A stretch of DNA of 64,000 bases from AC-49 sp963766605 (GTDB taxonomy: Bacteria > Actinomycetota > Thermoleophilia > Solirubrobacterales > Solirubrobacteraceae), in NCBI GenBank assembly GCA_963766605.1, contig CAVYAT010000005.1, positions 434,001 through 498,000 on the forward strand, given 5' to 3'. Of the stretch, positions 9,238 to 17,641 are shown piece after piece. Under the pieces are notes generated by a model, which was given only the letters and a program-made list of their open reading frames with translations, was not told where the DNA came from and did not search any database. Made by a program: the position numbers and the translations under genes. Each line of letters begins with the position of its first letter. Position 1 is the first letter of the stretch.

Positions 9238-11451
9238 TTAGCTGCGCTTCGAGATGGGCGCGTAGCCCGCCATGAGTTTGCGCTCTGACCCATCGCCGGC
9301 GAACCGCACCACGACGATCCCGCCCGGCTCGACGCCGGTCACGACCCCCTCGCCGAACGCGGCGTGGACGACATCGTCACCCATCCGCAGGTCGCTCGAC
9401 GGCGCCTGGGTCTGCGTCGCCGACCACGACTGCGGGCGCTCGCGCATCCGCGGCGCTGCCACTGGTGCGGCGGTCGATCCGCCCTCGACGAGGTCGGGCG
9501 GAATCTCCGACAGGAAGCGACTCGCCAGGCCCATCGTCTGGGCCCCGAACACGGCTCGGCGGCGCGCGTAGGTCAGCGTCAGCGAGCGCATCGCCCGCGT
9601 GATGCCGACATAACAGAGGCGCCGCTCCTCCTCGAGCGAGCCCTCGTCGATGGAGCGCGAGTGCGGGAACACGCCCTCCTCGCAGCCGATGATGAAGACG
9701 ATCGGATACTCCAGGCCCTTGGCGTTGTGAAGCGTCATCAGGGTGATCAGGCCCTCGTCGTCGCGGCGCGCGTCAGCGTCGGCGACCAGTGCGACCTGGG
9801 CCAGGAACGCCTCGAGCGGGCGCATCGTGTCGTCGCGGGCGGCGGTCGACGCGTCGAACTCGCGCGCGACCTCGACGAGCTCCTGGAGGTTTTCGATCCG
9901 CCCCTGGGCCTCGATGGTGCGCTCGGCCTCCAGCCAGTCGAAGTACCCGCTCTCGTGCAGGACCGCCTCGAGCAGGTCGCCGACCGGCACGTCCTCATCG
10001 GCGCGGTCGCGCAGCGCCGCCATCGTCGTCATGAAGCGGTCCAGCGCACGGATCGCCGCGGTGCCCATCCCCGGCACGGTCGCCGCGCCGGTCGCGGCCT
10101 CCCAGACGGTGATCCCCATCGTCTCGGCGTGCGACAGCACGCGCGAGAGCGACGTCTGGCCGATCCCTCGCCGCGGCGCGTTGGCGATCCGCTGGAAGCT
10201 GATGACGTCCTGCTCGTTGGTCAGGACCGACAGGTAGGCGATCGCGTCCTTGACCTCGCTGCGCTCGTAGAACTTCGTGCCGCCGATCACCTGGTAGGCG
10301 ATGTCGCGGCGCACGAGCGTGTCCTCGAGCACGCGCGACTGCGAGTTCATCCGGTAGAAGACCGCGATCTCGGCGCGCGAACAGCCCTCGTCAACGATCC
10401 GCTCGATCTCGCCGACGACGTAGCGGGCCTCGGCGTGCTCGTCGTCGAGCTCGCGGATCACGATCGGGTCGCCCTCCCCCAGGTCGGTCCACAGCGACTT
10501 GCCCATCCGCCCGCGGTTGTGCGAGACGACCGCGTTGGCCGCCGACAGGATCGTCTGCGTCGAGCGGTAGTTCTGCTCGAGGCGCACGATCTTCGCCGCG
10601 GGGAAGTCGTCCTGGAAGTCGAGGATGTTGCGGATGTCGGCCTGGCGGAACCCATAGATCGACTGGTCGTCATCGCCGACCACCGACAGGTTCTGTTCGT
10701 CGCCCGCCAGCAGCCGCAGCAGCTCGTACTGCGCGTGATTGGTGTCCTGGTACTCGTCGACGAGGATGTGGCGGAACGCCGTCGCGTAGCGCGCCTGCAC
10801 CTCCGGGAACATCCGCAGGACGTTGACGACGTTGAACAGCAGGTCGTCGAAGTCCATTGCGTTCATGCGATGCAGATCGCGCTCGTAGAGCTGGTAGACG
10901 TCGGCGACGATCGTCTCGAAGTGATCGCCGACGAGCTGGCGGTAGTCCTCAGCCGAGCGCAGCCAGTTCTTGGCCGCCGAGATCTGGTGCTGGATGGCGG
11001 CCGGCGTGTAGCGCTTGGTGTCCAGCCCGAGCTCGTCGAGGCAACGCTTGACCAGCCGCCGCGAGTCGGCCTGGTCGTAGATCGTGTACGTGCGGGTGTA
11101 GCCCAGGCGCGGCGCCTCGGCGCGCAGCATCCGTGCGCACGCGCTGTGGAAGGTCATCAGCCACATCGAACGGGTGTCGCGCCCGAGCAGCAGCTCGACG
11201 CGCTCGCGCATCTCCTGGGCGGCACGGTTGGTGAACGTGATCGACAGGATCTCGCTGGGCCGGGCGCGCTCGGTGCCGATCAGCCACGCGATCCGGTGGG
11301 TGAGCACGCGCGTCTTGCCCGAGCCGGCGCCGGCGAGCACGAGCAGCGGCCCGCCAGGCCATTCGACCGCCTCGCGCTGGGGCGCATTGAGGGCCTGTAG
11401 GAGCTCCTCGAGCTGGTCCTGGGCGGCGGGATGCGGCACGTCGTCCAGCAT
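9238..11451 (-). CDS. pcrA: ATP-dependent DNA helicase, PcrA/UvrD type
   Basis: SF1A 3'-5' helicase of repair and replication restart. It is 737 aa, the PcrA size. Motifs in order are Q-motif LNAPQREAV, Walker A GAGSGKT (about residue 42), Ia SITFTNRAAQEM, II DEYQDTN, III VVGDDDQSIYGFR, IV LEQNYRST, V LMTLHNAKGLEYPIVF, and VI CYVGITRA. The C-terminal ~50 residues (GDDVVHAAFGEGVVTGVE) are the Tudor-like RNA-polymerase-binding module typical of PcrA/UvrD. The start at 11451 fits the N-terminal PHPAAQDQLEELLQALN; the open frame continues further upstream but without family similarity. Confidence 0.96.
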   Translation of the reverse strand: MLDDVPHPAAQDQLEELLQALNAPQREAVEWPGGPLLVLAGAGSGKTRVLTHRIAWLIGTERARPSEILSITFTNRAAQEMRERVELLLGRDTRSMWLMTFHSACARMLRAEAPRLGYTRTYTIYDQADSRRLVKRCLDELGLDTKRYTPAAIQHQISAAKNWLRSAEDYRQLVGDHFETIVADVYQLYERDLHRMNAMDFDDLLFNVVNVLRMFPEVQARYATAFRHILVDEYQDTNHAQYELLRLLAGDEQNLSVVGDDDQSIYGFRQADIRNILDFQDDFPAAKIVRLEQNYRSTQTILSAANAVVSHNRGRMGKSLWTDLGEGDPIVIRELDDEHAEARYVVGEIERIVDEGCSRAEIAVFYRMNSQSRVLEDTLVRRDIAYQVIGGTKFYERSEVKDAIAYLSVLTNEQDVISFQRIANAPRRGIGQTSLSRVLSHAETMGITVWEAATGAATVPGMGTAAIRALDRFMTTMAALRDRADEDVPVGDLLEAVLHESGYFDWLEAERTIEAQGRIENLQELVEVAREFDASTAARDDTMRPLEAFLAQVALVADADARRDDEGLITLMTLHNAKGLEYPIVFIIGCEEGVFPHSRSIDEGSLEEERRLCYVGITRAMRSLTLTYARRRAVFGAQTMGLASRFLSEIPPDLVEGGSTAAPVAAPRMRERPQSWSATQTQAPSSDLRMGDDVVHAAFGEGVVTGVEPGGIVVVRFAGDGSERKLMAGYAPISKRS

Positions 11452-11480
11452 ACGGCCGGGCGCCGACGAGCCTGCGCAGA

Positions 11481-12752
11481 TCAGTGCGCGACGACGCGGA
11501 AGGCGATCGTGTGGGTCGAAGAGCGGTTGCCGGCGACGTCGGCCGCCTGGAGCGCGAGGCGGTAGGACCCGGCGGCGAGCGCCCGGCCGTTGATCCGGGC
11601 CGCGAACGCGACGTGGTTGAGTCCGATCTTGCCCTTGGCCAGCGACGCCGGCCTCAGTGATGTCCAGGTCGCGTGGTGGCGCACCGTTTTCGCCCGCTGG
11701 ACGGTGACGGTGACGATCGCTGCTTCGGACAGGCGGAAGGACAGCGTCGCGCCGGTCCGCAGACGCGTATGACTCAGCGCGAGCGCCTGCAGTGACGGTG
11801 CGGTGCGGTCGGGCGGCGGCGGCGTCACGCTCGACGTCGTCGGGGCCGGTGTGGCGGCCGGGGTCGTCGGGGTCGGGGTCGGAGTGGGGGTCGGGCTGGG
11901 TGGCGGCGCGGCCGGGTCGATGTGCTGGTGGATGAACCCGAGGAACGCCGACACCGCGGTGTAGACGACCGGCTTGTTCAGTGAGCACGGCGGCGACGCC
12001 GAGACGCCGAAGCTCGTCAGCCCTTCCAGCACCGGAGCGCCGGTCACCTGGTCGAAGGCGACGAGCGGCCCGCCGCTGTCGCCGTGGCACGCGGTCGACG
12101 TCGACGGGTTGCCGGCGCACAGCATCGTCGCCGGGTCATAGCTGCCGGGCAGGGCGGCGTCGACGATCGGCGCACAGACGCTCGTCTGGTCCTGGATCGG
12201 CAGCCATGCCTGCTGGAGCAGCGTCGTCGTCAGCGTCGAGGCCTCGTTGGTCGTCCCCCAGCCGGCCGAGTTGGGAACGCCGGACGGCATCGTGACCTGC
12301 TCGCCGGGTACCGGCAGTGCGATCGGCGGCTGGCTCGTCGGCCGCGTGAGGTGCAACAGCGCGATGTCGTCGTGCGGGACGACGGTGTCGGAGAACGACG
12401 GGTTGACGTCGATCTCATCGACGCCGATGAGCTGCTTGGCCTGATCGGTGACGTCGGCGACCCCGAGCACGACCGACATCGCGCTGACGCGGCGGGTTGG
12501 ATCGCCGATGCTGAACGTGCAGTGCCCGGCCGTGACGACCCAGCTCGGCGCGATCACCGAGCCGGTGCACAGCGATACCTCGTCGAACACGCCGTCGTGG
12601 TTGAGGTCGGTCGCCGCTTCGACGAACGCGCTGCTCGGCCAGGCGCTCTCCGCCGCCGGCGTGCCGCCGACGATCCGCGCCGTCCCGGCGGCGTGGGCGG
12701 GCGCGGCGAGCGCCAGCGTCGCGGCGACGATGAGGGCTGAATAGCGGTGCAT
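11481..12752 (-). CDS. secreted trypsin-fold serine protease with Pro/Thr linker and C-terminal beta domain
   Basis: A 423-aa exported S1-family protease. It has a signal peptide (residues 1-22, ending AHAAG) and a probable activation cleavage after Arg26 giving the IVGG N-terminus. The triad is His77 (TAGHC), Asp129 (HDDIALLHL) and Ser226 (CHGDSGGPLV). The residue at the base of the S1 pocket, six before the catalytic Ser, is Thr rather than Asp, so classical Arg/Lys specificity is not expected (inference). A linker rich in PTPTPT follows, then a C-terminal ~110-residue beta-sandwich-like domain ending YRLALQAADVAGNRSSTHTIAFRV. It is divergent from a secreted CAP protein. Confidence 0.92.
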   Translation of the reverse strand: MHRYSALIVAATLALAAPAHAAGTARIVGGTPAAESAWPSSAFVEAATDLNHDGVFDEVSLCTGSVIAPSWVVTAGHCTFSIGDPTRRVSAMSVVLGVADVTDQAKQLIGVDEIDVNPSFSDTVVPHDDIALLHLTRPTSQPPIALPVPGEQVTMPSGVPNSAGWGTTNEASTLTTTLLQQAWLPIQDQTSVCAPIVDAALPGSYDPATMLCAGNPSTSTACHGDSGGPLVAFDQVTGAPVLEGLTSFGVSASPPCSLNKPVVYTAVSAFLGFIHQHIDPAAPPPSPTPTPTPTPTTPAATPAPTTSSVTPPPPDRTAPSLQALALSHTRLRTGATLSFRLSEAAIVTVTVQRAKTVRHHATWTSLRPASLAKGKIGLNHVAFAARINGRALAAGSYRLALQAADVAGNRSSTHTIAFRVVAH

Positions 12753-12854
12753 CAATCCAAGTTCCACGAGAACTGCAGGTTCGAGCACAGAAACGCCAGT
12801 TTGACGACGTTCCTTCCCCAATCGCACCGACAAGACCCGATTCTCCCCCGCGCT

Positions 12855-13430
12855 ATGGACGGCCTTCGTCGCCACCACCTCCGCACGGCCGCGATCGGCA
12901 TCGGCGCGCTCGTCGTCGTCATCGCGAGCGCGCCCGGTGCCTCCGCCGGGCTCCCGGGGTGCGGACCCGCCGCCCTGGTCCGCGCGGCCCCGACGCCGGC
13001 CAGCGACCGCGCGGTGCTGTGTCTCGTCAACCAGCAGCGCGCGGTCCACCACCTCGCGCCGCTGGCGCTCAACGCACGCCTGACGTGGGGCGCCAAGCGC
13101 CACAGCCGGCAGATGGTGTCCGACCGCTACTTCTCCCACGGCGGTCCCGGCAACTCGAACGTCGTGACGCGCGTGCGCCACACCGGCTACCTCGTCGGCG
13201 CGCGTGGCTGGGCGGTCGGCGAGACGCTCGCGTTCGCCGACGGCCCCGGCGCCACCCCGGCCGGCCTCGTGGCGATGCTGCTCGCCAGCCCGCCGCACCG
13301 GGCGATTTTGCTCGATCGCGGCTACCGCGACATCGGGATCGGGATTGGCGCCGGCGCGCCGACGCCGTCCTCCGCCACCCTGCCCGGCGCGACGCTGACG
13401 CTCGACCTCGCCGCCCGGTCCTCGTTGTAG
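12855..13430 (+). CDS. secreted CAP/SCP-domain protein (YkwD-like)
   Basis: A 191-aa exported protein of the CAP superfamily. The signal peptide has a HHLRT n-region and a hydrophobic core ending ASAG. The CAP domain starts at VLCLVNQQRAVHHLAPL and has the conserved KRHSRQMVSDRYFSH (His) and WAVGETLAF (Glu) segments, then LLASPPHRAILLDRGYRDIGIG. This is the bacterial YkwD form, whose biochemical role is unsettled. The ATG at 12855 was chosen because it begins the signal peptide. A longer frame from 12747 has no signal features. The 102-bp gap to the divergent protease holds both promoters. Confidence 0.9.
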   Translation: MDGLRRHHLRTAAIGIGALVVVIASAPGASAGLPGCGPAALVRAAPTPASDRAVLCLVNQQRAVHHLAPLALNARLTWGAKRHSRQMVSDRYFSHGGPGNSNVVTRVRHTGYLVGARGWAVGETLAFADGPGATPAGLVAMLLASPPHRAILLDRGYRDIGIGIGAGAPTPSSATLPGATLTLDLAARSSL

Positions 13431-13432
13431 TT

Positions 13433-13699
13433 CCAGGCACGTTGTTCGCCTCCGCGGGTCGCGGGCGGTGGCGCACAACCGCATCACTGAGGAAGGGGGC
13501 CGGGTCGCCCGGGAGCTCGCGCGTAGGCGAACGTCCCGTTCTGTGGCCTATGGGCACCAGAACGGGACGTTGGCCCAGCGCAGAGGTGCTGGGCTCGGAT
13601 TCGTGCCTCAGAACGCCGCCGGCGCCGGTAACTCCACCTTCCTCCGTGATGCAGCTCCGAACTGCCGCGAACCGCACACCAACCGAACAACGCGCCTGG
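13433..13699. repeat. 267-bp non-coding inverted-repeat element (two diverged copies head to head)
   Basis: This fills nearly all of the 300-bp gene-free stretch between the CAP gene and the Qng1 gene. Three block pairs in inverted orientation are visible: CCAGGCACGTTGTTCG (13433-13448) with 13684-13699, 15/16; GCATCACTGAGGAAGG (13481-13496) with 13637-13652, 15/16; AACGTCCCGTTCTG (13530-13543) with 13558-13571, 14/14. The outer gaps are 32 and 31 nt and partly alike. The inner gaps are 33 and 65 nt. A further hairpin GCCCAGC/GCTGGGC lies at 13573-13594 in the right copy. No convincing reading frame is present. It could be a structured RNA, a miniature mobile element, or a pair of REP-like elements. 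Confidence 0.75.
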
Positions 13700-13730
13700 G
13701 GACTACCCCTCGCCCTCTACCCTGCCGGGC

Positions 13731-14615
13731 ATGGGCCTGGCCGACGACGTGCGAGCCGCGTGCGCGCAGATCGCTGCCGATGCGCGGCACGTGCGGATCG
13801 ACATCGACGCGATGGCGCCGCTGCCCGAGGCGCCGGCGCCGACGCTCGACCCCGAGCGCCACTACCTCGAAGGCGAGCCGGCGGACGTCGTTGCCTACCT
13901 GCTGACGCTCGACGCGATCAACTTCGGCTCGGGCTGGTTCCCGCTGCTGCGCAAGCGCGAGGCCAACGGCAGGACGGTGTCGGGCTACTTCACCACCGCC
14001 TGGGCGCTCGCCGACCGTTTCCGCGCCCACGGCCCGTGGAGCAACGCGCAGCTGCGGGCGATGACCGCGATCGACATCGCCGGCGTGCTCGGCCAGGCGC
14101 CCGAGCTCGAGCTGATGGCCCTCTACGCGCAGGCGCTGCGGACGCTGGGCACGTTCCTCGGCAAGCGCCGCCTGGTCGACGTCGTCGAGGCCGCCGGCGG
14201 CCACGCCCAGCGCCTCGCGGCGACGCTCGCCGGCGGGATGGCGATGTTCGCCGACACCGGCTTCTACAAGCGCGCCCAGATCGCACCCAACGACCTCGCC
14301 CTGGCCGGCGTCGCGCAGTTCGACGACATCGACGGGCTGACGATCTTCGCCGACAACCTCGTCCCCCATGTGCTGCGCTGCGCCGGCGTGCTCGTCTATG
14401 ACGACGAGCTGGCCGCCCACATCGACGCCCAGCTCCTGCTGCCGATGGACCGCCGCGAGCGCGAGATCCGCGCGTGTGCGCTGCACGCCTGCGAGCAGAT
14501 CTCCGCCCGCGACGGCATCGCCCCACGGATCCTCGACATGCGCCTGTGGAACCACGGCCAGTCGCCGGAGATCAAGTCGCGCCCGCGGCACCGCTGCCGC
14601 ACCGTCTACTACTGA
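13731..14615 (+). CDS. queuosine salvage protein, Qng1/DUF2419 family (queuosine 5'-phosphate N-glycosylase)
   Basis: A 294-aa homologue of the Qng1/Q-salvage family, which releases queuine from queuosine 5'-monophosphate so that the base can be reused for tRNA anticodon modification. Family hallmarks are LTLDAINFGSGWFPLLRK (about residues 62-79), GVLGQAPELELMALY, FADTGFYKRAQIAPNDL, GLTIFADNLVPHVLRCAGVLVYDDELAAHID, REREIRACALHACEQI and the closing ILDMRLWNHGQ. It is a full-length cytosolic protein. No other queuosine gene is in the window. It stands alone on the plus strand, convergent with cysE 21 bp away. Confidence 0.85.
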   Translation: MGLADDVRAACAQIAADARHVRIDIDAMAPLPEAPAPTLDPERHYLEGEPADVVAYLLTLDAINFGSGWFPLLRKREANGRTVSGYFTTAWALADRFRAHGPWSNAQLRAMTAIDIAGVLGQAPELELMALYAQALRTLGTFLGKRRLVDVVEAAGGHAQRLAATLAGGMAMFADTGFYKRAQIAPNDLALAGVAQFDDIDGLTIFADNLVPHVLRCAGVLVYDDELAAHIDAQLLLPMDRREREIRACALHACEQISARDGIAPRILDMRLWNHGQSPEIKSRPRHRCRTVYY

Positions 14616-14636
14616 GGCTGCGACGAACCGCGCAGG

Positions 14637-15398
14637 TCAGCCCCCTGCTGGGTTCGGGCCGGTGGGCGGGTGGACCGATGGCTCGTCGTCGTGCGACGTG
14701 CCGTTGGCCGACGGCTCGGGCAGCTCGCCGCCGGACTGCTCGGCCAGGGCGCGCTCGAGCACGCCGATGCGGCTCGCGAGGCCCTTGATCGCGTCGGACA
14801 CCGGGTCGGGCAGGTGGACCCAGTCGGCGTCTGGGCCCTCGGGCCGGCGGCCGTCGATGCGCACCGGGTGGCCGGGGTTGCCGACGACGGTCGAGTTCGG
14901 CGGCACGTCGTGGATGACGACGGAGTTGGCGCCGATCTTCGCGCCGTGACCGATCGTGATCGGCCCCAGCAGCTTGGCGCCCGAGCCGATCGTCACGTTG
15001 CTCTGGACCGTGGGGTGGCGCTTGCCGGTCGCAAAGCCGGTACCGCCGAGGGTCACGCCCTGGTAGATCGTCACGTCATCGCCGATCTCGGCCGTCTCGC
15101 CGACGACGACGCCCGAGCCGTGGTCGATGAACAGCCGCGCGCCGATCACCGCGGCCGGATGGATCTCGATCCCCGTCACCGCCCGCGTGACGAGCGCCAT
15201 CAGCCGCGGCAGAACCGGAACGCCGGCGTGGTGCAGCGCATGGGCGACGCGATGGGCCAGCAGCGCGTGCACCCCGGGCCACGCGACGAGGATCTCGCCC
15301 GCCCGCACACCGGCCGCCGCCGGATCACGCTCGCGCGCGGCGACGACGTCGTCGCGGATCTCGCGCAGCACCCGCGACGGGTTGGGCAGACGGGACAT
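14637..15398 (-). CDS. cysE: serine O-acetyltransferase
   Basis: Forms O-acetylserine from serine and acetyl-CoA, the carbon acceptor for sulfide. It is 253 aa. It has an N-terminal helical part (HALLAHRVAHALHHAG), then the left-handed beta-helix hexapeptide repeats with the signature HPAAVIGARLFIDHGSGVVVGETAEIGDDVTIYQGVTLGGTG, including the catalytic His of DHGSGVV. The last ~60 residues are a non-conserved acidic/Pro tail (from about residue 190). It lies 13 bp downstream of cysK in the same operon. Confidence 0.95.
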   Translation of the reverse strand: MSRLPNPSRVLREIRDDVVAARERDPAAAGVRAGEILVAWPGVHALLAHRVAHALHHAGVPVLPRLMALVTRAVTGIEIHPAAVIGARLFIDHGSGVVVGETAEIGDDVTIYQGVTLGGTGFATGKRHPTVQSNVTIGSGAKLLGPITIGHGAKIGANSVVIHDVPPNSTVVGNPGHPVRIDGRRPEGPDADWVHLPDPVSDAIKGLASRIGVLERALAEQSGGELPEPSANGTSHDDEPSVHPPTGPNPAGG

Positions 15399-15411
15399 CG
15401 CCCCGAAGATG

Positions 15412-16338
15412 CTACGGGGCGAAGAACGGCGTCGAGACGTAGCGCTCGCCCGAGTCCGGAACGATCACCACGATCCGCGCCCCACGATGCTCCGGCCGGC
15501 GCGCGATCTGGAGCGCCGCCCACAGCGCCGCGCCGCCCGAGATGCCGCACAACACGCCCTCGCGCGACGACGCCCGGCGCGCCGTCTCGACGGCGTCGTC
15601 GTCGGAGACCGCGATCACCTCGTCGAGGATCTCGCGGTTGAGCACGGCCGGTACGAAACCGGCGCCGAGCCCCTGGATCCGGTGCAGGCCGGGCCGCCGG
15701 CCGCTGAGAACGGCCGAGCCCGCCGGCTCGACGGCGACGATCGTGGCGGACGGGTTACGGTCCTTGAGGACCTCGCCGACCCCGGTGATCGTGCCCCCCG
15801 TGCCGACGCCGGCGACGAGCACGTCGACACGCCCGTCGAGCGCCTCCAGGATCTCGGGCGCCGTCGTCGTGCGGTGGGCCTGCGGGTTGGCCGGGTTGGA
15901 GAACTGATCCGGCAGGAACACGTCGTCGCGGTCGGCGAGCTTGCGGGCTGCCTGGACGGCCTCGTCCATGCCGCCGGTCGACTCGGTCACCTGCACGGTC
16001 GCGCCGTACAGGCGCAGCAGCCCCTCGCGCTCACGGCTCATGCCCTGGGGCAGCGTCAGCACGAGCTCGTAGCCCCGCGCCGCGCACACGAACGCGAGCG
16101 CGATCCCCGTGTTGCCACTCGTCGCCTCGACGATCGTCGTCCGGCCGGGCTCGATGCGACCTTCGTCCTCGGCGGCGGCGATCATCGAGATGCCGATCCG
16201 GTCCTTGACGCTGCCGCCGGGATTGAACGCCTCGAGCTTGGCGTACAGCTCGACGTCGAGCCCGGGCTCGAGCCGCGTGAGCTGGACGATCGGCGTCCGG
16301 CCGATCAGATCCGAGATGTTGATCGGGATTTGGCCCAT
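15412..16338 (-). CDS. cysK: cysteine synthase (O-acetylserine sulfhydrylase)
   Basis: PLP enzyme making cysteine from O-acetylserine and sulfide. It is 308 aa. The PLP lysine is in NPGGSVKDRIG (about residue 43), with the substrate loop EATSGNTGIALAF, the phosphate-binding loop AGVGTGGTITGVG and the C-terminal GISGGAALWAAL. The start at 16338 is supported by GAGGG 5 nt upstream. It is followed 13 bp later by cysE, so the pair can form the cysteine synthase complex. A cysteine-free Rrf2 regulator is encoded 2.2 kb away. Confidence 0.96.
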   Translation of the reverse strand: MGQIPINISDLIGRTPIVQLTRLEPGLDVELYAKLEAFNPGGSVKDRIGISMIAAAEDEGRIEPGRTTIVEATSGNTGIALAFVCAARGYELVLTLPQGMSREREGLLRLYGATVQVTESTGGMDEAVQAARKLADRDDVFLPDQFSNPANPQAHRTTTAPEILEALDGRVDVLVAGVGTGGTITGVGEVLKDRNPSATIVAVEPAGSAVLSGRRPGLHRIQGLGAGFVPAVLNREILDEVIAVSDDDAVETARRASSREGVLCGISGGAALWAALQIARRPEHRGARIVVIVPDSGERYVSTPFFAP

Positions 16339-16403
16339 TTGCGCCCTCACGTTATCGGCCCGGACGTCGACCAGGTGCGCGGCCGCGAGGACGACGAGTG
16401 GGC

Positions 16404-16991
16404 CTACACCGGCTGTCGGGGCGGCGTGAGCCGCCAGATACGCCGCTCGATCTCGCCGATCCCCCAGCCCGGGGGCCCGTCGAGGAACGCCGGCAACGGC
16501 CGGCGTCCCGGGTCCGAGAGCCAGACCTCGCTGTCCAGCACGACCATCAGCGCGTGCAGCGGTGCGACGTGGCGGGTCTCGTAGAGCACGTCGGCGGCGA
16601 GGACGAGGTCGAATGGCCCCTCGGATGCCAGCGCCTCCGTGTCGCGCCAGTCGGCGGTCGCGCAGCGCATCGCGACGTCGTTGCGCGCCGCGTTGGCCGC
16701 CGCCGCCGCGATGGCCTCCGGCGCCCAGTCGGTCGCCAGCACGTCGGCGCCGCCGCGGGCGGCGACGATCGACGGCAGGCCCAGCCCACAGCCGAGCTCC
16801 AGCACGCGGCGCCCGCGCATGTCGGCCGCCGCGACGACCACGGCAAGCCGCCGGGCGCTGGGCCACAGCTCGGCCCAGTAGGGCAGGAACTCGTCGCGCG
16901 CGGCAAACTCGTCGTCGTCGATCAGCATGTTTGCGTCGGCCGGCCGTGCGATCTGCACGCCGGCGACGGTCTCGAGGATCTCGTCGGTCAT
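16404..16991 (-). CDS. SAM-dependent methyltransferase, class I (METTL/Methyltransf_16-like)
   Basis: A 195-aa methyltransferase. The N-terminal part has the aromatic ..DEFLPYWAELWPSARRLA segment typical of lysine/NNMT-like methyltransferases. The SAM-binding motif I is VLELGCGLGLPSIVAARGGADVLATDW (about residues 62-88), followed by the motif-IV-like LVLAADVLYE. The family methylates proteins or small molecules, and the substrate here is unknown. Start ATG 16991 was chosen by family fit. It starts only 7 bp after the stop of the upstream membrane protein. Confidence 0.85.
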   Translation of the reverse strand: MTDEILETVAGVQIARPADANMLIDDDEFAARDEFLPYWAELWPSARRLAVVVAAADMRGRRVLELGCGLGLPSIVAARGGADVLATDWAPEAIAAAAANAARNDVAMRCATADWRDTEALASEGPFDLVLAADVLYETRHVAPLHALMVVLDSEVWLSDPGRRPLPAFLDGPPGWGIGEIERRIWRLTPPRQPV

Positions 16992-16998
16992 CGCCTGG

Positions 16999-17520
16999 TC
17001 AATGCAGCAGCGTCTTGGCTGCGACGATGGCGACGCCGAATGCGACGGTGACCGTTGACAGGACGACGAAGCGCCAGCCACGCGCGCCGGTCGCCCAGAC
17101 GGTCGCGACGCCCGTCACCGCGAACTCGGCCACGCAGACGTAGAGCGCGATGTTGATCGCGGTCCGGATGTCAAACGCGCCGGCGACGCCCAAGGCGACG
17201 ACGATCGACGGCAGGATCACCACCTCGACGAGCGGCCACTCGTGGGCGATGACGTCCTTGAGCTCGTCGCGGTCCAGCCGGCGGTGGCGCGCGATCGTCG
17301 CTTCGGCGACCGCGGCGTAGGTGTGGGCGATCCAGAAGATGACCGACGTCGCGACGAGCGTCTCGAGCACCTCGGTGCCGTCGGGGTCGCTGTCGGCCGA
17401 CCACACCACGAGCACCGACATCGCGACGATCAGCCCGTAGAGCGCGCGGGCGACGCTCGGGCCCCGCCACGCGCCGATCAGTGCGCCGCGTCGGGGCTTG
17501 GCGGTCGGGGTTGCGGCCAC
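16999..17520 (-). CDS. multi-pass membrane protein of unknown function
   Basis: A 173-aa protein with a basic N-terminus and about four to five transmembrane helices (residues ~25-42, 55-75, 100-118, 122-145, 148-170). The loop after helix 2 is charged (ATIARHRRLDRDELKDVIAHEWPLVE) and probably cytoplasmic. It is upstream of, and probably co-transcribed with, the methyltransferase. Family not recognised. Confidence 0.8.
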   Translation of the reverse strand: MAATPTAKPRRGALIGAWRGPSVARALYGLIVAMSVLVVWSADSDPDGTEVLETLVATSVIFWIAHTYAAVAEATIARHRRLDRDELKDVIAHEWPLVEVVILPSIVVALGVAGAFDIRTAINIALYVCVAEFAVTGVATVWATGARGWRFVVLSTVTVAFGVAIVAAKTLLH

Positions 17521-17605
17521 GCTGCCACGCTACCGCGTCGTCCTGCTCCCGGCGGTACCCGCCGTGGCGTAGCCCGTGTGCCAAATGTTCAGGGAGGTCC
17601 ACCGA

Positions 17606-17634
17606 TTGTCAGAGCTGTGTGGGCTGCGTAGCTT
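17606..17634 (+). promoter_or_regulatory. sigma70-type promoter, probably giving a leaderless mRNA
   Basis: TTGTCA (17606-17611), 17-bp spacer, TAGCTT (17629-17634). The GTG start of the downstream secreted protein lies at 17642, seven bases after the -10, where transcription would begin. No Shine-Dalgarno is present. Confidence 0.55.
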
Positions 17635-17641
17635 GGCCGGT

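Noticed and set aside
12747..12854. N-terminal extension of the CAP protein (start at 12747)
   Set aside because: The extra 36 residues overlap the divergent protease start and precede a normal signal peptide; the ATG at 12855 fits better.
16339..16866. Long N-terminal extension of CysK
   Set aside because: The added residues are the antisense/alternate-frame reading of the methyltransferase gene; ATG 16338 with GAGGG upstream gives the canonical CysK.
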